A DNA stretch of 64,000 nt from Rhodococcus ruber NBRC 15591 (GTDB lineage: Bacteria; Actinomycetota; Actinomycetes; Mycobacteriales; Mycobacteriaceae). Under the pieces are notes generated by a model. The model was given only the letters and a program-made list of their open reading frames with translations, was not told the DNA's origin and did no database searches. The DNA is taken from the NCBI RefSeq assembly GCF_001894945.1, contig NZ_BCXE01000001.1:124001-188000 (forward strand), written 5' to 3'. A program made the translations under genes and the position numbers. Shown in pieces: positions 36,408-46,968 of this stretch. The stretch's first letter is position 1; the number at the start of each line of letters is the position of its first letter.

Positions 36408-36411
36408 CCGG

Positions 36412-36427
36412 TCACGAACGTTCGTGA
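36412..36427. terminator. palindrome between convergent hydratase and ligase genes
   Basis: TCACGAACGTTCGTGA is a perfect 16-bp palindrome located between the enoyl-CoA hydratase stop (36407) and the end of the ligase gene. It includes the ligase stop codon. Confidence 0.5.
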
Positions 36428-37971
36428 TGGGACGGAAGTGGTTGCTGCGGAAAGGAATCCGTCACCGGTAACAGTGCGCGCACCGCGTCGACGGTATCCG
36501 CCTCGGCGGCGGTCTTGTCGGGGCGGTAGCGCAGCACACGGGCGAAGCGCAGCGCCACCCCGCCGGGGTAGCGGGGGCTGACCTGTACGCCGTCGAGTTC
36601 GATCTCCACGACCAGCTCCGGACGCAGGTACACGGTGTGCGCGTCGCGGCTGCGTTCGTGTCGAGGGAACTCCTCGGTCTGCCATTGCAGCAGGGCGTCG
36701 GTCAGTCCCTTGAACGTCTTGCCGACCATGATCGGCTCGCCGCCGTCCGGATCCCGCGCGCCCAGATGGAGATTGGACAGGTAGCCGGTGCGACGGCCGT
36801 AACCCCACTCGGCGCCGAGTACCACCAGGTCCAGGGTGTGCTCCGGTTTGACCTTCTGCCAGGCGCGGCCGCGCCGGCCCGCCGCGTAGGGCGCGGTGAG
36901 GTCCTTGACGACGACGCCCTCGTGCCCGGCGGCGAGGGCGGCGTCGAACTGGGCGTCCGCGGTGGCCGCGTCCGGCCGCAGCACGCCCGGGATCCGATGG
37001 TTCGGCGCGACCCGCCGCAGAGCGTCGAGACGCTCGGTGAGCGGCGCGTCGAGCAGGTCGGTGCCGTCGAGGTGCAGGCAGTCGAAGAAGTACGGGTGCA
37101 GCATCAGCTCGTGCGCGGACTCGGCACCGAACCGGCTCATCGTCTCCTGGAACGGCCGGGGCCGGCCCGCAGGGTCGAGTGCCAGGGTCTCGCCGTCGAG
37201 CACGACCGACGTGCAGGGCAGCGTCGCGACCAGCTCCACGAGTTCGGGGACGCTGCGGGTGATCTCCCGCAGCGTGCGGGTGAACACCCGCACCGTCCCG
37301 CCCCGGCGGTGCACCTGGATGCGGGCGCCGTCGAGCTTGTACTCGACGCTGACCTCGCCGCCGAACTCGCTGTGGGCACCGGCGAGGGACTGGGCCGGGG
37401 CGGCGAGCATGGGCCGGATCGGCCGGCCCACCTCCAGCCGGAAGGCGGCGAGCGCGTCCGCGCCGCCGCCGAGCCCGGCCGCCGCGGTTGCGGGCAACCG
37501 GCCGGAGAGCATGAACGCCCGGCGCACCGTCTCGGCCGGCAGCCCGGCCGCGGCGGCCACCGCGTCGGTCATCATTCCGTCGAGCGCGCCCTGCCGCAGG
37601 TCCCCGGTCAGCAGCCGCACCAGGAAATCCTGCTCCTCGGCGGTGGCCGCGCCGAGCAGACCGGCGAGCAGTTCGCGCCGCCGCCCCGTCGAGCCGGTCC
37701 CGGACAGGCCGGCGAGCTCGGTGAAGGCCCGGTCGACGTCGGCGACGGTCAGCGACGGCTCGTCGGACGGGTCGATGCGGGATCCGGCGAGGGTGCGCCA
37801 TCCCACGCCGATCCGGCCCTGACGTGGTTCACCCGCCAGCCACGACACCACGGGCTCGACCTCCCCGGGGTCGAGGACGGCGAGGAGGGCGCGCAGTTCC
37901 TCCACCTTGGCCCGCCGCGACCGGGTGGCACCGACGGCCTGCGAGGTGGCAACGATCGTCGAGAAGAGCAC
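36412..37971 (-). CDS. ligB: ATP-dependent DNA ligase (LigB type)
   Basis: A 519-aa ligase I-type enzyme like Mycobacterium LigB, used in repair in addition to the NAD-dependent LigA. The N-terminal helical DNA-binding domain leads to adenylation motif I VEYKLDGARIQVHR with the AMP-accepting Lys at about residue 212. FTRTLREITRSVPEL, VVLDGETLALD, GHEGVVVKDL and AWQKVKPEHTLDLVV (motif V) follow. The OB domain ends the protein. The start is a GTG at 37969-37971 (MLFSTIVATSQAVG). Two 23-bp tandem repeats lie 20-66 nt upstream. Confidence 0.92.
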   Translation of the reverse strand: MLFSTIVATSQAVGATRSRRAKVEELRALLAVLDPGEVEPVVSWLAGEPRQGRIGVGWRTLAGSRIDPSDEPSLTVADVDRAFTELAGLSGTGSTGRRRELLAGLLGAATAEEQDFLVRLLTGDLRQGALDGMMTDAVAAAAGLPAETVRRAFMLSGRLPATAAAGLGGGADALAAFRLEVGRPIRPMLAAPAQSLAGAHSEFGGEVSVEYKLDGARIQVHRRGGTVRVFTRTLREITRSVPELVELVATLPCTSVVLDGETLALDPAGRPRPFQETMSRFGAESAHELMLHPYFFDCLHLDGTDLLDAPLTERLDALRRVAPNHRIPGVLRPDAATADAQFDAALAAGHEGVVVKDLTAPYAAGRRGRAWQKVKPEHTLDLVVLGAEWGYGRRTGYLSNLHLGARDPDGGEPIMVGKTFKGLTDALLQWQTEEFPRHERSRDAHTVYLRPELVVEIELDGVQVSPRYPGGVALRFARVLRYRPDKTAAEADTVDAVRALLPVTDSFPQQPLPSHHERS

Positions 37972-37991
37972 GCCCCGACCGTACCGACCAT

Positions 37992-38037
37992 CGCCGGTTC
38001 CGGCGCGGGTGTACCGCCGGTTCCGGCGCGGGTGTAC
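37992..38037. repeat. 23-bp perfect tandem duplication upstream of ligB
   Basis: Two identical adjacent 23-bp units (37992-38014 and 38015-38037). Each starts with the palindrome-like CGCCGGTTCCGGCG and ends GCGGGTGTAC. They sit in the promoter region of the leftward ligase gene and also just past the end of the ABC ATPase gene. They could be tandem operator or hairpin elements. Confidence 0.75.
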
Positions 38038-38047
38038 AGCCGGAGGG

Positions 38048-39130
38048 TCAGTCGCCGACGCGTTCACCGGTCGCCGGATGGAACAGGTGCACCGTGCCCT
38101 CCCGCTTGCGCAGCCGGATCGTGTCCGCCAGCCGGGCCGGGGTGCGGGTGAGCGAGCGTGCGACGAGGGGGGTGTCGCTGCGCGCGACGCGGGTGTACAC
38201 GTACGACTCGCTGCCGAGTTCCTCGACGAGTTCGACGATGGTCTCGACGCCGTCGCCGTCCGTGATCTCGAGCTGTTCGGGCCGGATCCCGACGGTGACG
38301 GTCTCGAGTCCGGCGCGGTGCAGCGAGGCGATGCGGTCGCGTTCGACATCGACGACGGTGCTGCCGATCTGCACGCCGCCGTCGACGATCCGGGCGTCGA
38401 GCAGGTTCATTGCGGGCGAGCCGATGAACCCGGCGACGAATGCGTTGGCGGGCCGGTCGTACAGCTCGGTGGGGGAGGAGAACTGCTGGAGCTTGCCGCC
38501 GCGCAGCACCGCCACCCGGTCGCCCATGGTCATCGCCTCGACCTGATCGTGCGTGACGTACACGGTGGTGGTGCCGAGACGCCGCTGCAGCGCGGCGATC
38601 TGGGTGCGGGTCTGCACGCGCAGCTTGGCGTCGAGGTTGGACAGCGGTTCGTCCATGCAGAACACCTGCGGTTCGCGGACGATCGCGCGGCCCATCGCGA
38701 CGCGCTGCCGCTGCCCGCCGGAGAGCTTGGCGGGTTTGCGGTCCAGGTAGTCGGTGAGGTCGAGCAGCTTCGCCGCCTGTTCGACCTTGCGGCGCCGCTC
38801 GTCGGCGCCGACGCCGCGCATCTTCAGCGCGAAGCCCATGTTCTCGGCGACGGTCTTGTTCGGGTAGAGGGCGTAGTTCTGGAAGACCATCGCGATGTCA
38901 CGATCCTTCGACGGCACGCCGACCATGTCGCGGCCGCCGATGCTGATCGAGCCCTCGTCGATGTCCTCGAGCCCGGCGAGCATCCGCAGGGCGGTGCTCT
39001 TGCCGGAGCCGGACGGCCCGACCAGGACGACGAATTCTCCGTCCTGGATGTCCAGGTTCAGGGAGTCGACGGCGAGGGTGTCGGAGTTCTCGTAGAGGCA
39101 CGACGCGTTGCGGTAGGTGATCTCGGCCAT
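38048..39130 (-). CDS. sugar-alcohol ABC transporter ATP-binding protein (UgpC/SmoK type)
   Basis: A 360-aa ATPase of the MalK/UgpC group that powers sugar ABC importers. Walker A is VGPSGSGKSTALRMLAGLED. The signature is LSGGQRQRVAMGRAIVREP with Walker B VFCMDEPLSNLDAKLR. The H-loop region TTVYVTHDQVEAMTMGD follows, then a C-terminal TOBE/OB regulatory domain. It is the last gene of the leftward transport operon. The order (binding protein, two permeases, ATPase) is that of sorbitol/mannitol importers (smoEFGK). Confidence 0.94.
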   Translation of the reverse strand: MAEITYRNASCLYENSDTLAVDSLNLDIQDGEFVVLVGPSGSGKSTALRMLAGLEDIDEGSISIGGRDMVGVPSKDRDIAMVFQNYALYPNKTVAENMGFALKMRGVGADERRRKVEQAAKLLDLTDYLDRKPAKLSGGQRQRVAMGRAIVREPQVFCMDEPLSNLDAKLRVQTRTQIAALQRRLGTTTVYVTHDQVEAMTMGDRVAVLRGGKLQQFSSPTELYDRPANAFVAGFIGSPAMNLLDARIVDGGVQIGSTVVDVERDRIASLHRAGLETVTVGIRPEQLEITDGDGVETIVELVEELGSESYVYTRVARSDTPLVARSLTRTPARLADTIRLRKREGTVHLFHPATGERVGD

Positions 39131-39160
39131 GACGGTTCCTTCGGAAAGTGAGTGGGGGAG

Positions 39161-40042
39161 TTACTTGATCGCGCCGAACGACAGGCCGCGCACGAGCTTG
39201 TTCTGGGCGAGCCAGCCGGCCAGGACGACGGGCAGCGCCGCCATCGTGGCGGCCGCGGACAGGCGGGCCCAGTACAGGCCCTCGCCGGTGATGAAGCCGA
39301 CGAGGAACACGGGAATGGTCTGCGCCTGCACCGCCGTGAGGTTCACGGCGAAGAAGAACTCGTTCCAGGAGAAGATGACGCAGATCAGGGCGGTGGCGGC
39401 GATGCCGGGCGAGACGAGCGGCAGGATCACCTCCCGCACCGACGTCCACAGGTTCGCGCCGTCCATGCTCGCGGCCTCGAGCAGCTCGCCCGGCACCTCG
39501 AGGAAGAACGAGCGCATCATCCACACCGCGATCGGCAGGTTCATCGCGGTGTAGAGGATGATCAGTGCCCAGATGTTGTCGAGCAGACCGATGTTCGCGA
39601 CGATCACGTACAGCGGGATGATCGCGGCGACGATCGGCAGCATCTTCGTGCTGATGAAGAAGAACAGGGCGTCCTTGGTCTTGCGCACCGGCCGCAGCGA
39701 CAGGGCGAACGCGGCGGGCACGCCGAGCAGCAGGACGAGGATCGTCGACACGCCCGTGGCGAACGCCGAGTTGAGCAGGCTGACACCGACTCCGGTGTCG
39801 AACACGGCGCGGAACTGGTCGAGGGTGGGCGTGAAGGAGAACTTCGGCGGATCGGAATAGGCGTCGGCCTCCTGCTTGAAGGCGGTGAGCACCATCCAGA
39901 ACACGGGGAAGAAGAACCCCAGGGCGGCGATCCAGGCGACGACGCCCCACGGATTGGCCTTGCGGTGCTTGCGTTTCCGGGTTCCAACCGGGACGGTCTC
40001 CGGTGTGGGAACCTGTTGTGCGGTGGGGGCGGTGGTGCTCAT
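39161..40042 (-). CDS. carbohydrate ABC transporter permease (MalG/SmoG type)
   Basis: A 293-aa inner-membrane permease with six hydrophobic segments after a basic N-terminus (TRKRKHRKANPWG). The EAA loop reads LEAASMDGANLWTSVREVILPLVSPG, the site that contacts the ATPase. The start ATG at 40040-40042 overlaps the stop of the upstream permease by 1 nt, giving tight coupling. The likely substrate is a polyol, judged from the catabolic genes across the divergent promoter. Confidence 0.93.
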   Translation of the reverse strand: MSTTAPTAQQVPTPETVPVGTRKRKHRKANPWGVVAWIAALGFFFPVFWMVLTAFKQEADAYSDPPKFSFTPTLDQFRAVFDTGVGVSLLNSAFATGVSTILVLLLGVPAAFALSLRPVRKTKDALFFFISTKMLPIVAAIIPLYVIVANIGLLDNIWALIILYTAMNLPIAVWMMRSFFLEVPGELLEAASMDGANLWTSVREVILPLVSPGIAATALICVIFSWNEFFFAVNLTAVQAQTIPVFLVGFITGEGLYWARLSAAATMAALPVVLAGWLAQNKLVRGLSFGAIK

Positions 40043-41007
40043 CAGGCGGCCTCCTCCTTGCCGGTGAACGATGTGAAGATCAGCCGCAGCGCGACGGTGG
40101 CCACGACGATGGTGGCGACGACGACCACCACGCCCATGGCGGCGGCCTGGCCGATGTCGAAGCCGAGGAACGCGCGCTGATAGATGTAGAAGGGCAGGTT
40201 GGAACTCGCGGTGCCCGGTCCGCCCTGGGTCATCATGTAGATGGCGTCGAACGTGTTGACCAGGTGGATCGCGCCGAGCACGGCGCCGAGTTCGATGAAC
40301 CGCCGCAGGTGCGGCAGCGTCAGCTCGCGGAACAGGGCGAAGGCGCCCGCCCCGTCGACCCGCCCGGCCTCGAGGATGTCCCGCGGCATCGACTGCAGAC
40401 CGGCCAGGATGAGCAGCATCATGAACGGGGTCCACTGCCACACCAGGTTCGCCATCACCGCGGCGAGCGGGTAGCGGCTGACCCAGTCGATCTGCCCCAC
40501 GCCGAACGGGGAGAGCACGAAGTTGACGATGCCGAACACCGGGTCGAACATCGCGGTCTTCCAGATCAGTGCGCCGGCGACGGGGGTGACGAGAAACGGG
40601 GTGATGAGCAGGGTGCGAACGATGCCGCGGCCGAGGAAGACCCGGTCGAGCAGCAGCGCGAGGAGCAGGCCCAGCACGACGGAGATCAGCACCGTGCCGA
40701 CGATGAGGACCACGGTGTTGACCGCCACCTCGCGGAACTGACTGTCGCGGAAGACGTCCGCGTAGTTCTGCAGGCCGACGAAGCTGCGTGAGCCCGGGCG
40801 CACCAGGTTCCACGACTGCGTCGAGTAGTAGAGGGTGAACACGAACGGGATCTGGGTCACCACGATCATGAAGATCAGGGCAGGCAGCAGGGGCCCGCGT
40901 CGGCGCCAGCCCTCCGCGCGGGAGACCGCGTCGCTCTTGGCGTCGCGCACCCGGCGGATGCGCTCCGAGTCGTCGGCGGTGGAGGCGCCGACCGCCAGGG
41001 TTGTCAT
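40042..41007 (-). CDS. carbohydrate ABC transporter permease (MalF/SmoF type)
   Basis: A 321-aa permease with six membrane helices. EAA loop: LEAGRVDGAGAFALFRELTLPHLRR. Family segments IPFVFTLYYSTQSWNL and FDAIYMMTQGGPGTASSNLPFYIYQRAF are also visible. It begins MTTLAVGASTADDSERIRR at the ATG 41005-41007, which overlaps the stop of the binding-protein gene by 4 bp. Confidence 0.93.
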   Translation of the reverse strand: MTTLAVGASTADDSERIRRVRDAKSDAVSRAEGWRRRGPLLPALIFMIVVTQIPFVFTLYYSTQSWNLVRPGSRSFVGLQNYADVFRDSQFREVAVNTVVLIVGTVLISVVLGLLLALLLDRVFLGRGIVRTLLITPFLVTPVAGALIWKTAMFDPVFGIVNFVLSPFGVGQIDWVSRYPLAAVMANLVWQWTPFMMLLILAGLQSMPRDILEAGRVDGAGAFALFRELTLPHLRRFIELGAVLGAIHLVNTFDAIYMMTQGGPGTASSNLPFYIYQRAFLGFDIGQAAAMGVVVVVATIVVATVALRLIFTSFTGKEEAA

Positions 41008-42356
41008 CGCTGATCCTCTCGGTAGGTGGCGCCGACCACGTCGGCGTACTCCTGCGCCTGTTCCAGTGCCTCGGTGACGGTCTTCTGGCCCGCGATCGCG
41101 GCGCTGATCTGCTGGCTCACCCGGGTTCCGAGGTCCTGGAACTCGGGGATGGCCAGGAACTGGACACCGGTGTAGGGCACCGGCTCGACCGTCGGGGCGT
41201 CCGGCGTCGCGCTCTCGATGGACTCGAGGGTGAGCGGCCCGTATGCGGCTGCGGCCTCGCGGTATTCGGGGATCTCGTAGGTCGACAGCCGGCTGCCCGG
41301 CGGTACCCGCTCCCAGCCGAGGGTCTCCCCGACGGTGCGCAGGTACTCCTTGCTCGTCATCCACGAGACGAACCGCCACGCGGAGTCCGCGTTGTCGCTG
41401 TCGACGGGGATGCCGAGCGACCAGCTGTAGAGCCAGCCCGCATCGTCCTTGACCCGGATCGGTGCCGGGGCGTACCCGATCTTTCCGACGACGTTGCTCG
41501 ACGCCGGGTCCTCGAGGGTGGAGACCGCCGAGGTGGAGTCGTACCACATCGCGACCCGGCCCTGCGCAAGCTGCGTGGCGCATTCGCTGAAACCGCTCGT
41601 GGCGGCGCCGGGCTGGCCGTGCTCGCGGACCAGGTCGACGTAGAACTGCACCGCCTCGACGACCTCGGGGCTGGTGAGCTGCGCGTTCCAGTCCTCGTCG
41701 TACCAGCGGCCGCCGAAGGTGTTGATCACGGTGTTCAGCGGGGCGAGCACCTCACCCCAGCCGGGCTTGCCGCGCAGGCAGATCCCGGCGGTGTCGGGGG
41801 TGTCGAGCCGGGCGGCGGCGGCAACCTCGTCCCAGGTGGGGGTGGGGGACAGGACGATCCCGGCCTGCTCGAACAGGTCCTTGCGGTACATCAGGAACGA
41901 CGACTCGCCGTAGAACGGCACCGAGTACATGTCGCCCTCGTAGGACAGCGAGTCGCGCAGGGTGGGAATGAAGTCGTCCTCGTCGTAGCCCTCCGTCTGC
42001 CGGGCGTACTCGGAGAGGTTGGTCAGCCACCCGTTCGCCGCCCACTGCGGTGTCTCGTAGTTGCTGATCATCACCACGTCGAACTCGCCGCCGCCCATCG
42101 CGGTGGAGGCCGTGATCTTCGCGCGGGCCTGGTTCTCCGAGAGGGTGACGAACCGCAGGTCGATGTCCGGGTTCTCGGCCTCGAACTGGGCGGCGAGTTG
42201 CTGGGCGTCCTGCATCTGGGAGTTCGACACCATCGCGATGGTGACGGTCTGGTCGGAGGCGCCGAGCGAGCCGGCGCCGGCGCAGCCGCTGAGCGTGAGG
42301 CTGAGCGCCCCGGCCCCGGCCGCCAGCATGCGGGTGGTTCTTCTGGATCTGTTCAC
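41004..42356 (-). CDS. extracellular solute-binding lipoprotein of a polyol ABC importer
   Basis: A 450-aa family 1 substrate-binding protein. The start is the GTG at 42354-42356 (MNRSRRTTRMLAAGAG); a signal peptide ends in the lipobox LSGC with Cys25 as the lipidation site. The mature part begins with SDQTVTIAMVSNSQMQDAQQL and has PFYGESSFLMYRKDLFEQAGI and YSWSLGIPVDSDNADSAWRF, as in mannitol/sorbitol-binding SmoE-type proteins. It is the first transport gene after the SorC regulator. Confidence 0.92.
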   Translation of the reverse strand: MNRSRRTTRMLAAGAGALSLTLSGCAGAGSLGASDQTVTIAMVSNSQMQDAQQLAAQFEAENPDIDLRFVTLSENQARAKITASTAMGGGEFDVVMISNYETPQWAANGWLTNLSEYARQTEGYDEDDFIPTLRDSLSYEGDMYSVPFYGESSFLMYRKDLFEQAGIVLSPTPTWDEVAAAARLDTPDTAGICLRGKPGWGEVLAPLNTVINTFGGRWYDEDWNAQLTSPEVVEAVQFYVDLVREHGQPGAATSGFSECATQLAQGRVAMWYDSTSAVSTLEDPASSNVVGKIGYAPAPIRVKDDAGWLYSWSLGIPVDSDNADSAWRFVSWMTSKEYLRTVGETLGWERVPPGSRLSTYEIPEYREAAAAYGPLTLESIESATPDAPTVEPVPYTGVQFLAIPEFQDLGTRVSQQISAAIAGQKTVTEALEQAQEYADVVGATYREDQR

Positions 42357-42391
42357 CGATCGTCGCCTCTTCTCCGGTCTCTCCGGTGGTG

Positions 42392-43396
42392 TCATCGGTC
42401 GAGTAGCCAACGTGCGCACTCAATGTCGCATACGAGCATGGTGACCAGGCCGCCGCGCAGCGCTCCCAGCGCGGCCTGGTGTTTGGCGGCCCCGCCGGTG
42501 ACGAGGACCGCGGCCGGGCAGGCGCGGATGTCGTCGAGCGAGACCGACACGGCGCGACGGTCGAGATCCCCGCCCACGGCCGTGCCGTCGGCGTGGAAGA
42601 ACCGTCCCGCGATCTCCCCGACCGCGCCGAGGTCGGTGAGGGTGTCGAGCATGGCGGTGTCGAGATAGCTGCCCTCGAACAAGGTGGTCGACGTGGACAC
42701 CGCCCCCACACCGAACATCATCATGTCGGCGCGGCGGCCGACGTCCAGGGCGCGGGAGATCATGGAGTCGGCCCGCAGGGACGCGACCGTCGCGGGGTCG
42801 GCGTACAGGGGGACCGGGAGCCGGACCATCTTGGCCTGCAACTGTTCCGCGCAGCGCCCGAGCACGTACTCGGCGCCGGTCTGGTAGTCGGAGGTGGTGA
42901 CGGCGCCGTCGAGCTGGACGATCGTCGCGCATGCGGCCCCGCCCGGCGGGAGGGCCTGCGCGACGGCCACGGTCTCCGGCCCCCACGTGAACCCGAGGGT
43001 GTCGGTCGCGCGGATCCGCCGGCTGATCAGGGCGGCGGCGGCCCGTCCGACGCCCGCGAAGCTGGCGGCCTCGTCGAGCGGGCCGGCTGCGTCCACCCCG
43101 TCGCCGACGACGACGGCCTCGAGCAGGCCGAAACGCTCCTCGAGCGCGCGTTCCTCGTCGGCGTGCAGGTCGTCGCGCAGGTTGGCCGGCACATTCACCT
43201 CGATGCGCACCAGGCCCTGGGCCCGGGCCCGGGCGACGAGCCGTCCCGCCGTCGGGCGGGAGACGCCCAGGCGCGTCGCGACCTCGGCCTGGGTGAGGCC
43301 GTCGAGGTAGTACAGCGTCGCGGCGCGCAACGCCAGGCGCAGATCCTCCGGTGCCGCGGTGGCCGCGGGCGGGTTCGTCGCGTGGGGGACGGTCAC
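42392..43396 (-). CDS. SorC/DeoR-type sugar-binding transcriptional regulator
   Basis: A 334-aa regulator. The N-terminal HTH is LTQAEVATRLGVSRPTAGRLVARARAQGLV. The C-terminal SorC effector domain (phosphosugar-isomerase-like) has TLGFTWGPETVAVAQALPPG, DMMMFGVGAVST and GEIAGRFFHADGTAVGGDLD. It starts at the GTG at 43394-43396, preceded by CCAGGAGATGAC. As the first gene of the leftward operon and next to the divergent catabolic operon, it very likely controls both in response to a phosphorylated polyol or sugar. Confidence 0.92.
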   Translation of the reverse strand: MTVPHATNPPAATAAPEDLRLALRAATLYYLDGLTQAEVATRLGVSRPTAGRLVARARAQGLVRIEVNVPANLRDDLHADEERALEERFGLLEAVVVGDGVDAAGPLDEAASFAGVGRAAAALISRRIRATDTLGFTWGPETVAVAQALPPGGAACATIVQLDGAVTTSDYQTGAEYVLGRCAEQLQAKMVRLPVPLYADPATVASLRADSMISRALDVGRRADMMMFGVGAVSTSTTLFEGSYLDTAMLDTLTDLGAVGEIAGRFFHADGTAVGGDLDRRAVSVSLDDIRACPAAVLVTGGAAKHQAALGALRGGLVTMLVCDIECARWLLDR

Positions 43397-43452
43397 GTCA
43401 TCTCCTGGGTCGGAGGGACTCGGGCCGGGGAACCGGCGAAGTCGGTGGAGCG

Positions 43453-43486
43453 TGAGCAAATGCTCATGGGTGCGTTCATCTGCTCA
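43453..43486. promoter_or_regulatory. SorC operator-like dyad in the divergent polyol promoter
   Basis: TGAGCA-AA-TGCTCA (43453-43466) is a perfect 6-bp inverted repeat with a 2-nt spacer. A second TGCTCA lies at 43481-43486. A leaderless -10, TAGCAT (43493-43498), follows, 7 nt before the dehydrogenase GTG at 43506. The position fits repressor or activator control of both operons. Confidence 0.5.
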
Positions 43487-43505
43487 GTACGCTAGCATCG
43501 GCACT

Positions 43506-44558
43506 GTGACCCACACAACACCCCCGTCGATCCCGGAGCGCATGCGCGCCGCCGTCCTGGTCGAACCCGGACGGATCGAGATGCGCGAGCGCCCGGTCCC
43601 CGAACCCGCACCCGGCGACGTGCTCGTCCGGGTCACCACGGTCGGCGTGTGCGGATCGGACACGCACTACTACCGCGAGGGCCGCATCGGTGAATTCGTC
43701 GTCGAGGCCCCGCTCGTCCTCGGCCACGAGGCCTCCGGCACGATCGCCGCGGTCGGTGCCGGCGTCCCCGCCGAACGGATCGGGCAGCGCGTGTCGATCG
43801 AGCCGCAGCGACCCGACCCGACCACCGAGGAAACCCGGCGCGGTCGCTACAACCTCTGCCCGCACATGCGGTTCTACGCCACCCCACCCGTCGACGGCGC
43901 CTTCTGCGACTACGTCACCATCGGGGCGGAATTCGCCCATCCCGTCCCCGACGCCGTCTCCGACGACGCGGCCGCCCTCTGCGAACCGCTGTCCGTGGGC
44001 ATCGCCGCCGTCCGCAAGGCGGGCGTCACCGCCGGATCCCGGGTGCTCGTCACCGGCGCCGGCCCCATCGGCATCGTCACCGCGCAGGTCGCCCGCGCCT
44101 TCGGCGCCACCGACATCGTCGTCACCGACCTCGACGCGGACCGTCGCGCGCTGGCCCGGAAGTTCGGGGCGACCACCGCCCTCGACCCGCGCACCGACGA
44201 CGTCACCGACCTGCACGTCGACGCCTACATCGACGCCTCCGGCGCCCCCGCCGCGGTCGCCACCGCGATGCGGGCCGTGCGGCCCGCCGGCGCCGTCGTC
44301 CTCGTCGGCTCCGGCGCCGAGACGATGAACCTGCCGGTCCAGCTGATCCAGAACCGCGAGCTGGTCCTCACCGGCGTCTTCCGGTACGCCCACACCTGGC
44401 CGACGGCCGTCGCCCTCGCCGCCACCGGCCGCGTCGACCTCGACGCGATGGTCACCGCCCGGTTCCCGCTCGAGCGGGCGGCCGAAGCACTCGAATCCGA
44501 CCGGACACCCGGCAACATCAAGACCGTCGTGCGGGTCCACCCCGGCGACGACACGTAA
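43506..44558 (+). CDS. zinc-dependent polyol dehydrogenase (sorbitol/xylitol dehydrogenase type)
   Basis: A 350-aa medium-chain dehydrogenase, NAD(P)-dependent. The catalytic zinc ligands are in TVGVCGSDTHYY and PLVLGHEASG. GRYNLCPHMRFYATPPVDGAF is a sorbitol/xylitol dehydrogenase signature. The nucleotide site is RVLVTGAGPIGIVTAQVARAFG. The cysteines of the usual structural-zinc loop are mostly absent. It starts at the GTG at 43506. It is the first gene of the rightward catabolic operon, oxidising a polyol to a ketose. Confidence 0.9.
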   Translation: MTHTTPPSIPERMRAAVLVEPGRIEMRERPVPEPAPGDVLVRVTTVGVCGSDTHYYREGRIGEFVVEAPLVLGHEASGTIAAVGAGVPAERIGQRVSIEPQRPDPTTEETRRGRYNLCPHMRFYATPPVDGAFCDYVTIGAEFAHPVPDAVSDDAAALCEPLSVGIAAVRKAGVTAGSRVLVTGAGPIGIVTAQVARAFGATDIVVTDLDADRRALARKFGATTALDPRTDDVTDLHVDAYIDASGAPAAVATAMRAVRPAGAVVLVGSGAETMNLPVQLIQNRELVLTGVFRYAHTWPTAVALAATGRVDLDAMVTARFPLERAAEALESDRTPGNIKTVVRVHPGDDT

Positions 44559-44569
44559 GGAGCCCCGAC

Positions 44570-46041
<1,472 letters not shown>

Positions 46042-46045
<4 letters not shown>

Positions 46046-46968
46046 ACGGGCACGTCCTCGTCCTCGGCGAGGCCCTCGTCGACATCGTCCGGCGCGGCCC
46101 GGCCCGGCTCGTCGAACACGTCGGCGGCAGCCCGCTCAACGTCGCCGTCGGCCTCGGCCGCCTGGGCCGCGACGTCGAATTCGTCACCCACATCGGCGAC
46201 GACGACCGGGGCCGCCGCATCGTTCGCCACCTCGCCGACTCCTCGGTGCGGCTCGCCGCCGGCAGCAGTACCGCGCCGCGCACCCCCACGGCGACCGCCA
46301 CCCTGGACGAGAACGGCGCCGCCACCTACGAGTTCGACCTCGAGTGGCAACTGCCCGATCCACGCCCGGAGCCCGGCGCGGGGCACGTGCACACCGGGTC
46401 GATCGCGGCCCTGCTCGAACCCGGCTGCGAGGCCGTCGCCGCGCTGCTCGACCGGTACGTGCCCACCGCGACCATCAGCTACGACCCCAATGTCCGGCCC
46501 GCCCTCGTCGGCGACGACCCGCGCACCCGCGACCGCATCACCCGCTTCGTCGCGGGCGCCGACGTCGTCAAGGCCAGCGACGAGGACCTGCGCTGGTTCG
46601 CCCCCGACCGCGACCCCCGCGACGTCGCGCAGGAGTGGCTCGCCCTCGGCCCGGCGCTCGTCGCGGTGACCCTCGGCGCGGGCGGTGCCGTCGCCGTCGC
46701 GCGGTCCGGCGCCGTCGACGTCGCCGCGCACCCCGTCGAGGTCGTCGACACCGTCGGCGCCGGCGACGCATTCATGGCCGGTCTGCTCGACGCCCTGTGG
46801 ACGCAGGAACTGCTCGGCGACCGCGAGGGCCTGCACGGAATCGAACCGGACGCGCTGCGCGCGGCCCTCGACGTCGCCGCGCGCACCGCGGCGCTCACCG
46901 TCGCGCGCCTGGGTGCGGACCTGCCGACCCGCGGGGAGCGGGACGCCGACCCGAAGGAGCAGAGGTGA
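46042..46968 (+). CDS. PfkB-family carbohydrate kinase (fructokinase-like)
   Basis: A 308-aa ribokinase-fold kinase, predicted to phosphorylate fructose released from mannitol. It starts at a GTG ([19 protein letters not shown]). The sugar-binding [21 protein letters not shown] is followed by [24 protein letters not shown] and the PfkB signature [19 protein letters not shown] with the catalytic Asp. It overlaps the genes on both sides by 4 bp. Confidence 0.9.
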
